64,000 nucleotides of DNA from Heyndrickxia sporothermodurans (GCA_018333075.1 BORH01000001.1:186001-250000), one strand, 5' to 3'. Shown: positions 45,367-55,611, numbered from the stretch's first letter. Notes: generated by a model not told the origin, from the letters alone. Translations and numbers: made by a program.

Positions 45367-46278
45367 TTGCGTCGAGGATTGAAATGGCTCGCGGCATTGA
45401 CGACGCTTGGGATGCTATTCGTACTTATCGGTGGGGCCTTAGTTACGAAAACCGGTTCTGAAATGGGATGTGGCAAGTCTTGGCCACTATGCCACGGACA
45501 GATTATTCCGGATGAAATTACTGCGGCAACTATTATAGAATTAGCCCATAGACTTGTTTCAGGTAGTGTCGGCATTGTTCTATTAATTTTATCGATTTGG
45601 GCATGGAAAGCAATTGGTCATAAGCGCGAAACCAAATTTTTAGTCATTTTATCTTTATTCTTTTTAATATTGCAAGCTCTGATTGGCGCAGCAGCAGTTG
45701 TATGGGGACAATCAGATTTTGTACTAGCTTTACATTTTGGTATTTCTCTTATTTCTTTTGCATCTGTTTTCCTTTTAACCTTGCTTATTTTTGAAGTAGA
45801 TCAAAAATTTGATGCATCGAAATTAGTCATTGACAAACGTATGAAATTTCATACAATCGCTGTTACAATATACAGTTATCTTGTTGTTTACTCAGGAGCA
45901 CTAGTAAGGCATGCAGACGCTAGTCTTGTTTGTAAAGATTGGCCTTTCTGTATAAACGAAAAAATTGGATTACCGACTAATCTACATCAATGGATTCAGA
46001 TGGGACATCGGTTGGCAGCAGGCATCATTTTTATTTGGATTGCATATATAACTTATTTAAGCGTGAAGAATTATAGACATCAAGCTGTAATGTATCGTGG
46101 CTGGATTATCGCGTTTGTATTAGTTTGTTTACAAGTTATTGCAGGTGCACTTATTATTTTTACAAGACTTAACCTATACATCGCCCTTGCACACGCATTG
46201 TTTATATCTTGTTTATTTGGCTTACTAAGTTATTTTATTTTATTGATTGGAAGAAGCAATAAAAACAGGCCACAATGA
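45367..46278 (+). CDS. ctaA: Heme A synthase
   Basis: CtaA oxidises heme O to heme A in the membrane. The 303-residue protein has eight membrane helices in two homologous halves. It has conserved His residues in [11 protein letters not shown] and QMGHRLAAG, and a Cys pair near the outer face ([11 protein letters not shown] and CKDWPFC). The start is TTG with AAGAAGGTGA upstream. It is transcribed away from ctaB and pairs with it in heme A supply for the caa3 oxidase. Confidence 0.96.
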   Translation: MRRGLKWLAALTTLGMLFVLIGGALVTKTGSEMGCGKSWPLCHGQIIPDEITAATIIELAHRLVSGSVGIVLLILSIWAWKAIGHKRETKFLVILSLFFLILQALIGAAAVVWGQSDFVLALHFGISLISFASVFLLTLLIFEVDQKFDASKLVIDKRMKFHTIAVTIYSYLVVYSGALVRHADASLVCKDWPFCINEKIGLPTNLHQWIQMGHRLAAGIIFIWIAYITYLSVKNYRHQAVMYRGWIIAFVLVCLQVIAGALIIFTRLNLYIALAHALFISCLFGLLSYFILLIGRSNKNRPQ

Positions 46279-46293
46279 CAATGAACATAATTA

Positions 46294-46343
46294 AAAAGCA
46301 TTCACGTTTTTTGGACAGACTCCAATAATCAGTGAATGCTTTT
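46294..46343 (+). terminator. Terminator after ctaA
   Basis: A 12-bp perfect stem (AAAAGCATTCAC arms) encloses a 26-base loop and is followed by ATTTTGG. It begins 15 bases after the ctaA stop. Confidence 0.75.
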
Positions 46344-46577
46344 ATTTTGGTTGAGATCCACTATAAAAATAAAATGTAATAACAATGAATACATGGACAA
46401 GTTGTGCAAAAGTTAGTTATCCCCTAAAAATACGGTGTGAATCATGGGGAATGCGCTTTTATAAAACGTTACATATTCATTTAGTGTAATTTCTAACACG
46501 AAAAATAAGGAATTTAAAAAGTCTCGATTATTCATTATTCTATTAAATAATAAAAAGTGGTATAGGCAAAATTAAAA
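46344..46577. other. Intergenic stretch between ctaA and pycA terminators
   Basis: About 230 AT-rich bases inside a 435-base gap between two convergent genes. I see no gene, repeat or clear regulatory element in it. Confidence 0.6.
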
Positions 46578-46610
46578 GGCATGAGTCCAGTCCAAAACTG
46601 GATTCATGCC
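46578..46610 (-). terminator. Terminator downstream of pycA
   Basis: A 13-bp stem with one G-U pair (GGCATGAGTCCAG with CTGGATTCATGCC) is followed on the minus strand by TTTTAATTTT. It lies about 100 bases after the pycA stop. Confidence 0.8.
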
Positions 46611-46713
46611 AACTGCTATCTATGAATTACTATTATCAGCAAGTCAATTAAAAAGTCTTAATCTCATAAAAATGCTAATTTTTCACGCTAAAAGATTGAA
46701 GATATTTTATTGT

Positions 46714-49700
46714 CTATTCTGCTTTTTCCATTTCAATTAATAAATCATTCGGTTGAATAGCTTCCCCATTTTGAACATGTATTTCTTTTATTACTCCTGC
46801 GAACGGAGCTTGAATCGTTGTTTCCATTTTCATTGCCTCTGTAATTAAAAGGTGATCTCCCTGCTTTACCTTGTCTCCCTTTTGTACCATCAGTTTAATT
46901 ACTGTTCCTGGCATTGTCGCACCTAAGTGCTGCTCATTTTTCGGATCAATTTTCACTTTATTAGCAACAACAGATTTAATGCTTTCATCTCTTATGACAA
47001 CTTCTCGAGGCTGTCCATTTAATTCAAAATATATTACCCTTGTCCCATCTGTCCTTGGCTGTCCAATCGAAACTAGCTGTACAAATAGTGTTTTTCCTTT
47101 TTCAATTTCTACCTCTATTTCTTCACCTAATCTCATACCATAGAAGAAGGTAGCTGTGTCAATAACTGAAACATCTCCATATTGTTCAACAGTTTTCACA
47201 TAGTCTAAGAAGACCTTTGGATAAAGTGCATAGGAAATTATTTCGTATTTATTTGGTTCTCTACCAATTTCGTTCGATAAAGCTTCCTTTAATTCCATTA
47301 AATTTACATCTTCCATTAGTTCTCCAGGTCTCACTTCAATCGGTTCTCTATCTTTTAAAATAATTCGTTGAAGTTCTTTTGGAAATCCATTTACTGGCTG
47401 TCCTAAATAGCCTTGGAACATTTCAACCACTGAATCTGGAAAATCAATTTTTGATCCTCTATTAAATACATCCTCTTCAGTAAGATCATTTTGCACCATA
47501 AATAATGCCATATCACCAACGACTTTTGAAGATGGTGTAACTTTAACGATATCTCCAAACATATGGTTGACAACTTGATACATTTCCTTTACTTCATCCC
47601 AGCGCTCACCAAGTCCAACAGCCTTTGCTTGCTGTTGCAAATTACTGTATTGTCCTCCAGGCATTTCATGACGATATACTTCTGTATGAGGTGAATTCAT
47701 CCCACTTTCAAATCCATTGTAATATTTTCTTACATCTTCCCAATAATTTGTAAGCTTTTCAGCGGAATGAATATTAATATTCGGTTTTCTTTCAGTACCA
47801 TCTAAAGCGTAATATAAACCGTTTAAGCTCGGTTGTGAGGTTAATCCAGCCATGGAGTTAACCGCTACATCAACAATATCTACACCCGCCTCAATTGCTT
47901 TCGCATATGTGTAAAGTCCATTCCCGCTCGTATCATGAGTATGGAGATGAATTGGGATTTCAATCGTTTCTTTCAATTCAGATATTAATTGATAGGCTGC
48001 TTGTGGCTTTAACAGTCCGGCCATATCTTTAATTGCTAAAATATGTGCACCTTGATTTTCTAACTCTTTAGCAAGATTTTTATAATATTGAATATTGTAT
48101 TTTTTTCTTAATGGATCATTGATATCTCCAGTATAACAAATTGAAGCTTCCGCAACTTTTCCTGTTTGTCTAACTGCATCTATCGCTACTTCCATCCCTT
48201 TAACCCAATTCAAGCTATCAAATATTCTAAAAATATCAATACCAGCTTGCGCTGACAGCTGTGCAAATTCTCGAATGATATTGTCAGGATAATTCTTATA
48301 CCCGACAGCATTCGATCCTCTAAATAGCATTTGGAAAAGTATATTCGGAATCTGCTCCCTTAAATCTTTTAATCGTTTCCAAGGGTCTTCTTTTAAGAAA
48401 CGATAAGCAACATCAAAGGTAGCTCCACCCCACATTTCTAAAGAAAATAATTCAGGCAGTAAACTTGCTGTCGGTTCAGCAATTTTTTGAATATCATGTG
48501 TTCGAACACGAGTAGCTAATAATGATTGATGAGCATCTCGAAATGTCGTATCTGTTAAAAGAACTTCCTTCTGAGCTTTAATCCATTGAGCAAGACCCTC
48601 AGCACCTTCATTGTCAAGAATTTGTTTCGTTCCTGAAGGAGATTTTTCTGCAAACCTAATTTTAGGCACTCGACTTTTTGGAAATAACGGCTTTTCAATT
48701 TTTTCTATACTAGGAAAACCGTTGATAGTTACTGTGCCGATATAAGAAAGCATTTTAGTACCACGATCTTTACTAATAGGAAAATCAAATAATTCTGGTG
48801 TTGAATCAATGAAAGAAGTATCATATTCACCTGTAATAAATTTGCGATGCTTAACAACATTGATTAAGAACGGTATATTTGTTTTAATTCCCCTAATACG
48901 AAATTCTTTTAAATTTCGCACCATCTTTGCGGCAGCTTGTTCGAACGTTAATGCAGATGTAGAGAGTTTAACTAATAATGAATCATAATAAGGAGTAATC
49001 ACCGCTCCTTGGAAGCTGTTCCCTGCATCAAGACGAACGCCAAATCCCCCGCCTGAACGATATGCCATAATTTTTCCGGTATCAGGCATAAAGTGATTTA
49101 ATGGATCTTCTGTAGTTACCCTTGATTGAATGGCAAATCCATTTATTTTTAGTTCATCCTGTTTTGGAATTCCCAGTTTTTCTCCATGCAAAGGATATCC
49201 TTCCGCTATCATAATTTGCGATTGAACAATATCAATTCCTGTAATCATCTCTGTAATTGTATGCTCCACTTGAACACGTGGATTTACTTCAATAAAGTAA
49301 AATTGATCATCAGCAACTAAAAACTCAACTGTTCCAGCATTCACATATTTCACTTTTTCCATTAAATCAACTGCTGCTTGACATATGTTGTTACGCAATT
49401 CCTCAGTTAGGGACACACACGGAGCAACTTCAACAACTTTTTGATGGCGCCTTTGTACAGAACAGTCTCTTTCAAATAAGTGTACAATGTTACCATCCAC
49501 ATCCCCTAAAATCTGTACTTCAATATGCTTAGGGTTTTTTATATATTTTTCTACATAGACTTCATCACTACCAAAGGCGGCCTTTGCTTCAGATTTTGCT
49601 CGATTATAAGCCTCGACTACTTCGTTGCTGTTATTTACTATTCTCATACCGCGTCCGCCGCCGCCTAAAGAGGCTTTAATTATGATAGGAAAGCCGAATT

Positions 49701-50157
49701 TTTCACCAAACTCTTGTACCTCATCCAATGATGTAATGGGTCCATCGCTTCCCGGTATGACAGGAATATTAGCGAGAATGGCTTGTTCTTTAGCTTTCAC
49801 TTTATCACCAAACATATCTAAATGAATGGGCTTAGGTCCGATAAATAATAGTCCTTCTTCCATGCACCGATTGGCAAAATGAATATTTTCTGATAAGAAT
49901 CCATAACCAGGGTGAATGGCATCAACGTTTGCATTTTTCGCGATTTCTATAATTCCTTCAATATCTAAATAAGCATCAATTGGTTTTTTTCCTTCTCCAA
50001 CAAGATATGCCTCATCTGCTTTATAACGATGATAGGAACCAGAATCCTCTTTTGAGTAAATAGCAACTGTCCGGATATTGAGCTCAGTACAAGCACGAAA
50101 TACACGAATAGCAATTTCTCCCCTGTTTGCCACTAAAATTTTTTCAATTTTATTCAT
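46714..50157 (-). CDS. pycA: Pyruvate carboxylase
   Basis: PycA is a biotin enzyme converting pyruvate and bicarbonate to oxaloacetate, the main anaplerotic reaction. The 1147-residue protein has the biotin carboxylase domain (KILVANRGEIAIRVFRAC, IIKASLGGGGRGMR, FERDCSVQRRHQKVVEVAP), and the carboxyltransferase domain (LTDTTFRDAHQSLLATR, MWGGATFDVAYRFL, HLHTHDTSGNG with metal-binding His). The biotinyl domain with ITEAMKMETT is at the C-terminus. The frame continues 22 codons upstream, but the ATG at 50157 has GGGAGAGAG before it and gives the family N-terminus. It follows ftsW and precedes ctaA, as in B. subtilis. Confidence 0.97.
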   Translation of the reverse strand: MNKIEKILVANRGEIAIRVFRACTELNIRTVAIYSKEDSGSYHRYKADEAYLVGEGKKPIDAYLDIEGIIEIAKNANVDAIHPGYGFLSENIHFANRCMEEGLLFIGPKPIHLDMFGDKVKAKEQAILANIPVIPGSDGPITSLDEVQEFGEKFGFPIIIKASLGGGGRGMRIVNNSNEVVEAYNRAKSEAKAAFGSDEVYVEKYIKNPKHIEVQILGDVDGNIVHLFERDCSVQRRHQKVVEVAPCVSLTEELRNNICQAAVDLMEKVKYVNAGTVEFLVADDQFYFIEVNPRVQVEHTITEMITGIDIVQSQIMIAEGYPLHGEKLGIPKQDELKINGFAIQSRVTTEDPLNHFMPDTGKIMAYRSGGGFGVRLDAGNSFQGAVITPYYDSLLVKLSTSALTFEQAAAKMVRNLKEFRIRGIKTNIPFLINVVKHRKFITGEYDTSFIDSTPELFDFPISKDRGTKMLSYIGTVTINGFPSIEKIEKPLFPKSRVPKIRFAEKSPSGTKQILDNEGAEGLAQWIKAQKEVLLTDTTFRDAHQSLLATRVRTHDIQKIAEPTASLLPELFSLEMWGGATFDVAYRFLKEDPWKRLKDLREQIPNILFQMLFRGSNAVGYKNYPDNIIREFAQLSAQAGIDIFRIFDSLNWVKGMEVAIDAVRQTGKVAEASICYTGDINDPLRKKYNIQYYKNLAKELENQGAHILAIKDMAGLLKPQAAYQLISELKETIEIPIHLHTHDTSGNGLYTYAKAIEAGVDIVDVAVNSMAGLTSQPSLNGLYYALDGTERKPNINIHSAEKLTNYWEDVRKYYNGFESGMNSPHTEVYRHEMPGGQYSNLQQQAKAVGLGERWDEVKEMYQVVNHMFGDIVKVTPSSKVVGDMALFMVQNDLTEEDVFNRGSKIDFPDSVVEMFQGYLGQPVNGFPKELQRIILKDREPIEVRPGELMEDVNLMELKEALSNEIGREPNKYEIISYALYPKVFLDYVKTVEQYGDVSVIDTATFFYGMRLGEEIEVEIEKGKTLFVQLVSIGQPRTDGTRVIYFELNGQPREVVIRDESIKSVVANKVKIDPKNEQHLGATMPGTVIKLMVQKGDKVKQGDHLLITEAMKMETTIQAPFAGVIKEIHVQNGEAIQPNDLLIEMEKAE

Positions 50158-50203
50158 TTGCTCTCTCTCCCTTTGCATATTCTTCGATGGATTTTTATTA
50201 ATA

Positions 50204-51415
50204 TTAATGTACTTTAAATCCACGAGTATTAAGTTTTGAATTCACTATTGGTTTTTGTTCAGTCTTTTTCTTATACTTTTCTTCATATTTTACAAACATA
50301 GATACATTTACTAAAACACCAAGTGAAGCTGATAAAAGCAATAATGAGGATCCCCCATAACTAATTAGTGGCAAAGGAACACCTGTAATTGGAATTAACC
50401 CTGATACTCCCCCTAGATTAATAAAGGTTTGAATGCCAATCATACTCGAAATGCCTATACATAATAAGCTTCCAAATGGATCACGGCATTTAACCCCCGT
50501 ATAAATTCCTCTTAATACAAGATACGATAAACCTAGTATGACAAAGGCTACACCAAAAATCCCTAGTTCCTCACCAATAATTGCCATAATAAAATCGGTA
50601 TGCGGTTCAGGGAGATAACCAAGCTTTTGAACACTTTGACCCAGTCCAACGCCTTTTACCCCTCCTGATCCTAAAGAAAGATATGAATTATATAATTGAA
50701 ACCCTTCTCCTTGTTTTGTTCCAAATGGATCTAAATAACCGGAAAAACGTGCCATTTTGTTTTTCGTGAAAATCTCATCTTTTTTTAACAAGAAAAATGG
50801 AGACAAAACCAGAACTACGGCTAATCCTAAGCTTAAAAGCTTCATCATCGTCTTAAATTTCATTCCAGAACAAAACAAAATGGTTAATCCTATCGTAAAA
50901 ATAATAGATGCTGTCCCAAAATCCGGCTCAATGGCTATCAAAAAACAAACAAAGATTAAAAATAATAGTGGAGGAATAACTCCTTTATTAAACTGGTCAA
51001 TATAAGATTGTTTCTTTGCATATACTGCAGATAAATAGATGATGACGCTCAGTTTAACAAATTCTGAGGGCTGAATCATACTTGTCCCAATTTTAAACCA
51101 GCTTTGTGCATTGTTGGAGTTATGGCCAAATAACCGAATCCCAATAAGGGCTATAACAGATAGGAGCATAATTGCACCAAGGATTTTATTGCTTTTATAA
51201 ATTTTATATGGAAAAAAGGCTGTAAAAGCAAAAGCAATAAAGGCAATAATTAAACTCTTCATCTGTTTGAAGTAAAAGAAATTACTTTCGTAGTCATATT
51301 TTTGAACTGCAACGACCATACTTGCACTATATATCATTACTAAACCAAATAAACATAGCAGTACGTACACGATGACAATGGAGTAGTCAAAAGACTTTAA
51401 GATTTTTTTTAACAT
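50204..51415 (-). CDS. ftsW: Cell division SEDS glycosyltransferase FtsW
   Basis: FtsW polymerises septal glycan with PBP2B. The 403-residue SEDS protein has about ten membrane helices and conserved GLVMIYSASMVVAV, AQSWFKIG, QPSEFVKLSVIIYLSA, EPDFGTASI, YLPEPHTDFIMAIIGEELG and PLPLISYGGSS. It ends in a basic tail. It is the divisional partner, while SpoVE at 3041-4141 is the cortex paralogue. The ATG at 51415 with GGAAGG upstream is preferred over the frame's first ATG 14 codons earlier. It lies next to pycA as in B. subtilis. Confidence 0.94.
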   Translation of the reverse strand: MLKKILKSFDYSIVIVYVLLCLFGLVMIYSASMVVAVQKYDYESNFFYFKQMKSLIIAFIAFAFTAFFPYKIYKSNKILGAIMLLSVIALIGIRLFGHNSNNAQSWFKIGTSMIQPSEFVKLSVIIYLSAVYAKKQSYIDQFNKGVIPPLLFLIFVCFLIAIEPDFGTASIIFTIGLTILFCSGMKFKTMMKLLSLGLAVVLVLSPFFLLKKDEIFTKNKMARFSGYLDPFGTKQGEGFQLYNSYLSLGSGGVKGVGLGQSVQKLGYLPEPHTDFIMAIIGEELGIFGVAFVILGLSYLVLRGIYTGVKCRDPFGSLLCIGISSMIGIQTFINLGGVSGLIPITGVPLPLISYGGSSLLLLSASLGVLVNVSMFVKYEEKYKKKTEQKPIVNSKLNTRGFKVH

Positions 51416-51567
51416 AATTACCTTCCAATCCTTTAGTCTATAAAAGATATTCTTCAATTTTTCTTGATTTCCTTCTTTTTTAAAAGAATTTTAATCCTTC
51501 CAATTTTTAGCTGTATGTATGAATCCCTTTTAAAGACACTAATAAAATCAATTCTTCTTTATTCTAC

Positions 51568-51609
51568 AAAAAAACTCAAACAATTTCAGTGAACTGTTTG
51601 AGTTTTTTT
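51568..51609 (-). terminator. Terminator between ylaN and ftsW
   Basis: A 15-bp perfect stem (AAAAAAACTCAAACA arms) with a 12-base loop and T runs on both sides lies 85 bases after the ylaN stop. It makes ftsW independent of ylaN. Confidence 0.9.
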
Positions 51610-51693
51610 CATATAAATATATCCATAAGGATTACTGCTCCACTAATTACATGTTCATAATATAAAAAATCTAAACGATGGAGCAGAAACTAT

Positions 51694-51975
51694 TTATTTC
51701 TTTGTAGATGCATCATGTAAAGCGGTAAGTTCTCTTTCTAGTGAATCTAGAAGCTCTTTACCATCTTTTTCATCTACTAAACCGAGTCTGACAGCAAAAT
51801 CTATTTCACGGGATAGGCCAAACATTTGTGTATCCAATACTTCTTCATATAATGGACATTGGGGCATCGTTAAATTATCCATTTGGACTTTAATTAAACG
51901 CAAAATTTTATCTGCGTCAACCCTTAAAAGAGAATAGGCTTTTTCCCGGTGATCCATTTTAATTTCAGACGCCAC
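51694..51975 (-). CDS. ylaN: YlaN family protein (DUF1507)
   Basis: The 93-residue helical protein matches YlaN across its length: [53 protein letters not shown]. YlaN homologues are linked to iron homeostasis and Fur in Gram-positive bacteria, and become essential under iron limitation. The start is a GTG with GGGGGG upstream. It lies between ftsW and ylaL; the B. subtilis glutaminase gene ylaM is not present. An inverted repeat TTTTACT-ATA-AGTAAAA lies at 52054-52070, upstream of the gene. Confidence 0.93.
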   Translation of the reverse strand: MASEIKMDHREKAYSLLRVDADKILRLIKVQMDNLTMPQCPLYEEVLDTQMFGLSREIDFAVRLGLVDEKDGKELLDSLERELTALHDASTKK

Positions 51976-52311
51976 ATAGATCCCCCCGTTTTACTTAGAA
52001 AAGCACTAACACCTTTACTATCCTTCAGAATAAAAAATAAAAATACGTAGTTGTTTTACTATAAGTAAAAAGTAAAAGTTCTAGTAATCCTTAGGATTTC
52101 AGATGCTTAGAGCTTGACAGCTTCAAATAGACAATCTTATCTAAAAATTTTACTCTGAAATGAAGGAAATTGCAAGGAATAAAGGGATTTATTTTTGATT
52201 TGTTTCCCATTCTTTAGAAAGTTAATATCAAACAATAACATGATAAAAATAAAAATGAAGCTATAAACTGTGTTAACGATTTATTTTAAAAAAATAATGA
52301 TGTCTGAAAAT
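51976..52311. other. Gap between ylaN and ylaL without a gene
   Basis: About 340 AT-rich bases between divergent genes, where B. subtilis has ylaM (a glutaminase). No open frame of note is visible. It holds the inverted repeat at 52054-52070; the ylaL promoter candidate begins right after it. Confidence 0.6.
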
Positions 52312-52340
52312 GTGACAAGTGAAAATATTAGGAGTATAAT
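52312..52340 (+). promoter_or_regulatory. Likely sigma-A promoter of ylaL
   Basis: GTGACA (one mismatch to TTGACA), 17 bases, then exact TATAAT. It lies about 145 bases upstream of the ylaL start, giving a leader of some 135 bases. Confidence 0.6.
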
Positions 52341-52483
52341 TTTTATCGTGAGAAAATGAATTATGGTGTATTTATACACATAATTCAGTGAATAGTCATG
52401 TAATTGAAGCTTTGTATGGATCTGTTTGTACATTCTTCAACTTACAATAACAGCAATAATATGTTTTTAATGTAGGGAGGCGT

Positions 52484-52981
52484 ATGAAAATGATTATTTC
52501 TATAAGTGGAGAAGTTAAATTCCCCATTACGTTAGATGCCGGGACATGGATTTTTGATGACCGTAAAATTGATTTAAATACATATTTCGACAAGAATCTA
52601 GCTGATGTAAACGAGGACGAGGAATATACTAAAAGTGTTGGAGCGTTCTTCGATCGTGAAATTAAAGAAGGTGCTATCTCTCCTCCAACTCTTAAATCCG
52701 AGCGGAGATTCTTAAAGGAAAAGCTACTAACTGGTACTTTTGGAATAAAATTCGAGCCATTTTTAAAAAATGCTGAACCAAAAGAAACAGCTAAATCACT
52801 TATTATAGAAACTAGCGAAAAAGCTATTACTTTCCCATTAGAAGATGGCTATAATCTTATTTTAGCCTTTTCAAAAGACGGCAAAGCATTAAAACAGGAT
52901 GGACCTGTTCATATATTATTTGAGGATGGATCAAATAATGATCAACCTATCAAAAATGTGAAAGGCTTTAGGGTTGAATGA
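52484..52981 (+). CDS. ylaL: YlaL-like protein, function unknown
   Basis: The 165-residue soluble protein begins ISISGEVKFPITLDAGTWIFDDRKIDL, which I recognise as YlaL by pattern and position next to ylaK. It is largely beta with a charged middle (about residues 45-75). There is no signal peptide or membrane helix, and no known catalytic motif. The ATG has GGGAGG 3 bases upstream, with an ATG two codons later as an alternative. A plausible sigma-A promoter lies at 52312-52340. Confidence 0.8.
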   Translation: MKMIISISGEVKFPITLDAGTWIFDDRKIDLNTYFDKNLADVNEDEEYTKSVGAFFDREIKEGAISPPTLKSERRFLKEKLLTGTFGIKFEPFLKNAEPKETAKSLIIETSEKAITFPLEDGYNLILAFSKDGKALKQDGPVHILFEDGSNNDQPIKNVKGFRVE

Positions 52982-52987
52982 TTGTTA

Positions 52988-53020
52988 AACAACAGAATGG
53001 CATTATCCCATTCTGTTGTT
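52988..53020 (+). terminator. Terminator between ylaL and ylaK
   Basis: A 13-bp perfect stem (AACAACAGAATGG arms) with a 7-base loop is followed on the plus strand by TTTATATT, between convergent genes. Confidence 0.88.
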
Positions 53021-53026
53021 TTTATA

Positions 53027-54355
53027 TTAAAGTAAATCTGCTGCAAGTTGTGCTAGACCTGATCTTTCGCCTTTTAATAGCTTTATATGTCCAGCAACTG
53101 TTTGATCTTTAAACTTTTCTATAACGTAGGTTAAACCATTATTATATTCATCTAAATATGGATGATCAATTTGCTCTGGGTCCCCCATAAGCACAATTTT
53201 ACTTCTTTCTCCAACCCTAGTTAAAATCGTTTTTACTTCATGTTTTGTTAAATTTTGCGCCTCATCAATAATGATAAATTGATCTGGTATACTTCTTCCA
53301 CGAATATACGTTAGTGCTTCAACTTCAATGGAACCCATTCCTGCTAAAATAGCTTCTAATTCCCCTGGCTTTTTTGTATTAAATAGGTACTCTAAATTAT
53401 CATATATTGGCTGCATCCATGGTCTTAACTTTTCTTGTTTCTCACCAGGCAAATACCCAAGATCTTTTCCAACTGGGACAATCGGCCGAGCAACAAGGAG
53501 CTTTTTATAAGTATGCAAATCTTCTGTTTGCATTAAACCCGAGGCTAAGGCTAATAGAGTTTTTCCTGTCCCCGCTTTACCTATCATCGTCACAAGGCTG
53601 ATATCATCTCGAAATAATAATTCCATGGCCATTGTTTGACAGACATTTCTTGGTTTAATCCCCCAAATTGATTCTTGATTATATACTAATCTTTTCAATA
53701 CCTTACCAGTATGATCAACCATTCCAATTGCAGAAGATGAACTGCCAAGTGCATCTTTCATAAGTAAAAATTGATTAGGATAGAGAGAATGATGGGCAAT
53801 TTCAGATACTTTCATTTCCCCTCTTTCATAAAACATATTTAATAAATCAATGCTTATATAAATTTCTAATAATCCAGTATAAATATGATCAATTTCCACA
53901 ACACGATCATTCAAAAAATCCTCGGCCTGCAATCCTAAGGCATCCGCTTTTACTCTTACTAATGCATCCTTGCTTACAAGAATAACTGGTCTTCCATTTT
54001 CTTTTGTCCCCTCTTCTAGAGATAAATTTTTAGCTACAGCTAATATTCGATTATCGTTCGTTTTTTCTATAAATATTTCTTGTAATTGCTGAAATGAACG
54101 ATGATTTAACTCTATTCGGAGTACTCCACCATTTTCAAGAGGAATTTTTTCATGGAGCTTTCCCGCTTTTCTAAAGCTGTCAATCAATTTGGATACTTGT
54201 CTTGCATTTCGTCCAATCTCATCCATATATCTTTTTTTCGAATCAACTTCTTCTAATACAACTGCAGGAATAACAATTTCGTTGTCTTCAAAAGAAAATA
54301 TGGCATTTGGATCTTGTAGCAAGACATTGGTATCTAATACATAAATTTTCTTCAA
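53027..54355 (-). CDS. ylaK: PhoH-family ATPase with N-terminal PIN domain, YlaK
   Basis: The 442-residue protein joins an N-terminal PIN ribonuclease-like domain (YVLDTNVLLQDPNAIF with the first Asp, then VLEEVDSKK) to a PhoH ATPase domain. The Walker A is GKAGTGKTLLALA and the Walker B lies in FIIIDEAQNLT, followed by RSGLAQLAADLL at the end. Such PIN-PhoH proteins are thought to be RNA helicase-nucleases. The TTG start has GGAGG 7 bases upstream. It converges on ylaL and lies divergently from ylaJ. Confidence 0.92.
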   Translation of the reverse strand: MKKIYVLDTNVLLQDPNAIFSFEDNEIVIPAVVLEEVDSKKRYMDEIGRNARQVSKLIDSFRKAGKLHEKIPLENGGVLRIELNHRSFQQLQEIFIEKTNDNRILAVAKNLSLEEGTKENGRPVILVSKDALVRVKADALGLQAEDFLNDRVVEIDHIYTGLLEIYISIDLLNMFYERGEMKVSEIAHHSLYPNQFLLMKDALGSSSSAIGMVDHTGKVLKRLVYNQESIWGIKPRNVCQTMAMELLFRDDISLVTMIGKAGTGKTLLALASGLMQTEDLHTYKKLLVARPIVPVGKDLGYLPGEKQEKLRPWMQPIYDNLEYLFNTKKPGELEAILAGMGSIEVEALTYIRGRSIPDQFIIIDEAQNLTKHEVKTILTRVGERSKIVLMGDPEQIDHPYLDEYNNGLTYVIEKFKDQTVAGHIKLLKGERSGLAQLAADLL

Positions 54356-54621
54356 ATTGATGCCTCCTGCTCCTTTTTTGATTATTGTATAATATGAAAT
54401 TCTTCTGCTTCCTGTTCATTATTGTAGTGGACGGACATTGCTAAAATATATGAAGAAATGAATAAAGATAGAAGAAAATTGCACACTAAAAATAAGAAAA
54501 GCTAAAAAAGTCACAAGTAATAAGTTTTCAAGGTCAGTCGGTTAAATGGAAATTATGAGAATCATTAGTTGTTTAAGAATTTAAGCGGAAGAGCATGCGT
54601 AAATCATGGAGGTGCAATAAA

Positions 54622-55221
54622 TTGAAAGCAGTTGGATGGATAGTTTGTACAACAATTTTATTAATTGGCTGTACAAACAATGGAATGGGAAAAAATCAAT
54701 CACAAAATAATGTTACACCAAGAACGATTTCTGTTGAGGATAGCAATATAAAAAATGTTGATCGAAAAAGTGGGCAAGAAATATCTAGACGGTTAGTAAA
54801 ATTAGCTACAAGAGAACCGAAAGTCAAGGATGCTACTGCCGTCGTCTTTGGAAATTATGCCCTAGTAGGAATTGATGTTGATGACAATATTGATCGCTCA
54901 CAAGTAGGAACAATTAAATACTCAGTTGCGGAAAGTTTAAAACACGATCCATATGGAGCAAATGCGGTAATAGTTGCTGACCCCGACTTTACAGCAAGAT
55001 TGAGAGAGATAGCTCAAGATATTAAAAATGGTAAGCCTGGGCAAGGTATATTAAATGAACTAGCTGATATATCGGGGCGACTAATGCCTGAAATACCAAA
55101 AAATCTAATTGTACCTAATGATTCACAAAACGGAACTGAAAAGCCAAAGAAAAACTTAAATAATACGAAAGACAAACAATTAGAGCAAGAACAGGAAAGA
55201 CAATCGAATTATCATAAATAA
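54622..55221 (+). CDS. ylaJ: YhcN/YlaJ family spore lipoprotein
   Basis: The 199-residue lipoprotein has a short signal peptide (MKAVGWIVCTTILLIGC) with a lipobox Cys. It then carries the YhcN/YlaJ domain (ATAVVFGNYALVGIDVDDN, SVAESLKHDPYGANAVIVAD) and a charged C-terminal tail. Family members sit in spore membranes and affect germination. An ATG at 54595 opens the frame, but the TTG at 54622 has GGAGGTG 7 bases upstream and begins directly at the signal peptide, so I choose it. Confidence 0.88.
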   Translation: MKAVGWIVCTTILLIGCTNNGMGKNQSQNNVTPRTISVEDSNIKNVDRKSGQEISRRLVKLATREPKVKDATAVVFGNYALVGIDVDDNIDRSQVGTIKYSVAESLKHDPYGANAVIVADPDFTARLREIAQDIKNGKPGQGILNELADISGRLMPEIPKNLIVPNDSQNGTEKPKKNLNNTKDKQLEQEQERQSNYHK

Positions 55222-55336
55222 TTATAGGTTATGACATATTTTAAGTACGAAATAACTGCTAAGTAATAAAAATTTTCAACACTTTCATTTCCATGTTATA
55301 CTAAAGGAAATGCAAAATGTTGGGGTGTAACAAGAT

Positions 55337-55528
55337 ATGAAAGTAAAGTGTATCATATGCGATAGACTAGATGATATTGATGATGATTCCATTGTGGCAA
55401 AACGATTACGTAACCGTCCAATCCATACTTATATGTGTGAGGAATGCCATGATCGAATTGAAGAAAAAACAATGGCAAGATTGGCATCAAGAAATATCGA
55501 TATTATCGTTGATGATGATGAATTTTAA
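55337..55528 (+). CDS. ylaI: DUF2197 zinc-ribbon-like protein YlaI
   Basis: The 63-residue acidic protein has two Cys pairs (CIIC and CEEC) spaced by 32 residues, suggesting a single zinc site. It matches YlaI: KCIICDRLDDIDDDS and MARLASRNIDI. GGGGTG lies 9 bases before the ATG. It is followed by a terminator shared with ylaH. Function is unknown. Confidence 0.9.
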   Translation: MKVKCIICDRLDDIDDDSIVAKRLRNRPIHTYMCEECHDRIEEKTMARLASRNIDIIVDDDEF

Positions 55529-55577
55529 GTTTCCCTCCATAATATTATAAAATCGATTCCTTTCTAAATATAGAAAA

Positions 55578-55609
55578 CAAAATCCACCAGAAAATTCTGG
55601 TGGATTTTG
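55578..55609. terminator. Bidirectional terminator between ylaI and ylaH
   Basis: A 13-bp perfect stem (CAAAATCCACCAG arms) with a 6-base loop lies between convergent genes; TTTTA follows on the plus strand and TTTTC on the minus strand. Confidence 0.88.
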
Positions 55610-55611
55610 TT

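Noticed and set aside
46344-46577. Possible small RNA between ctaA and pycA
   Set aside because: No stable stem, promoter or terminator of its own beyond those assigned to the flanking genes.
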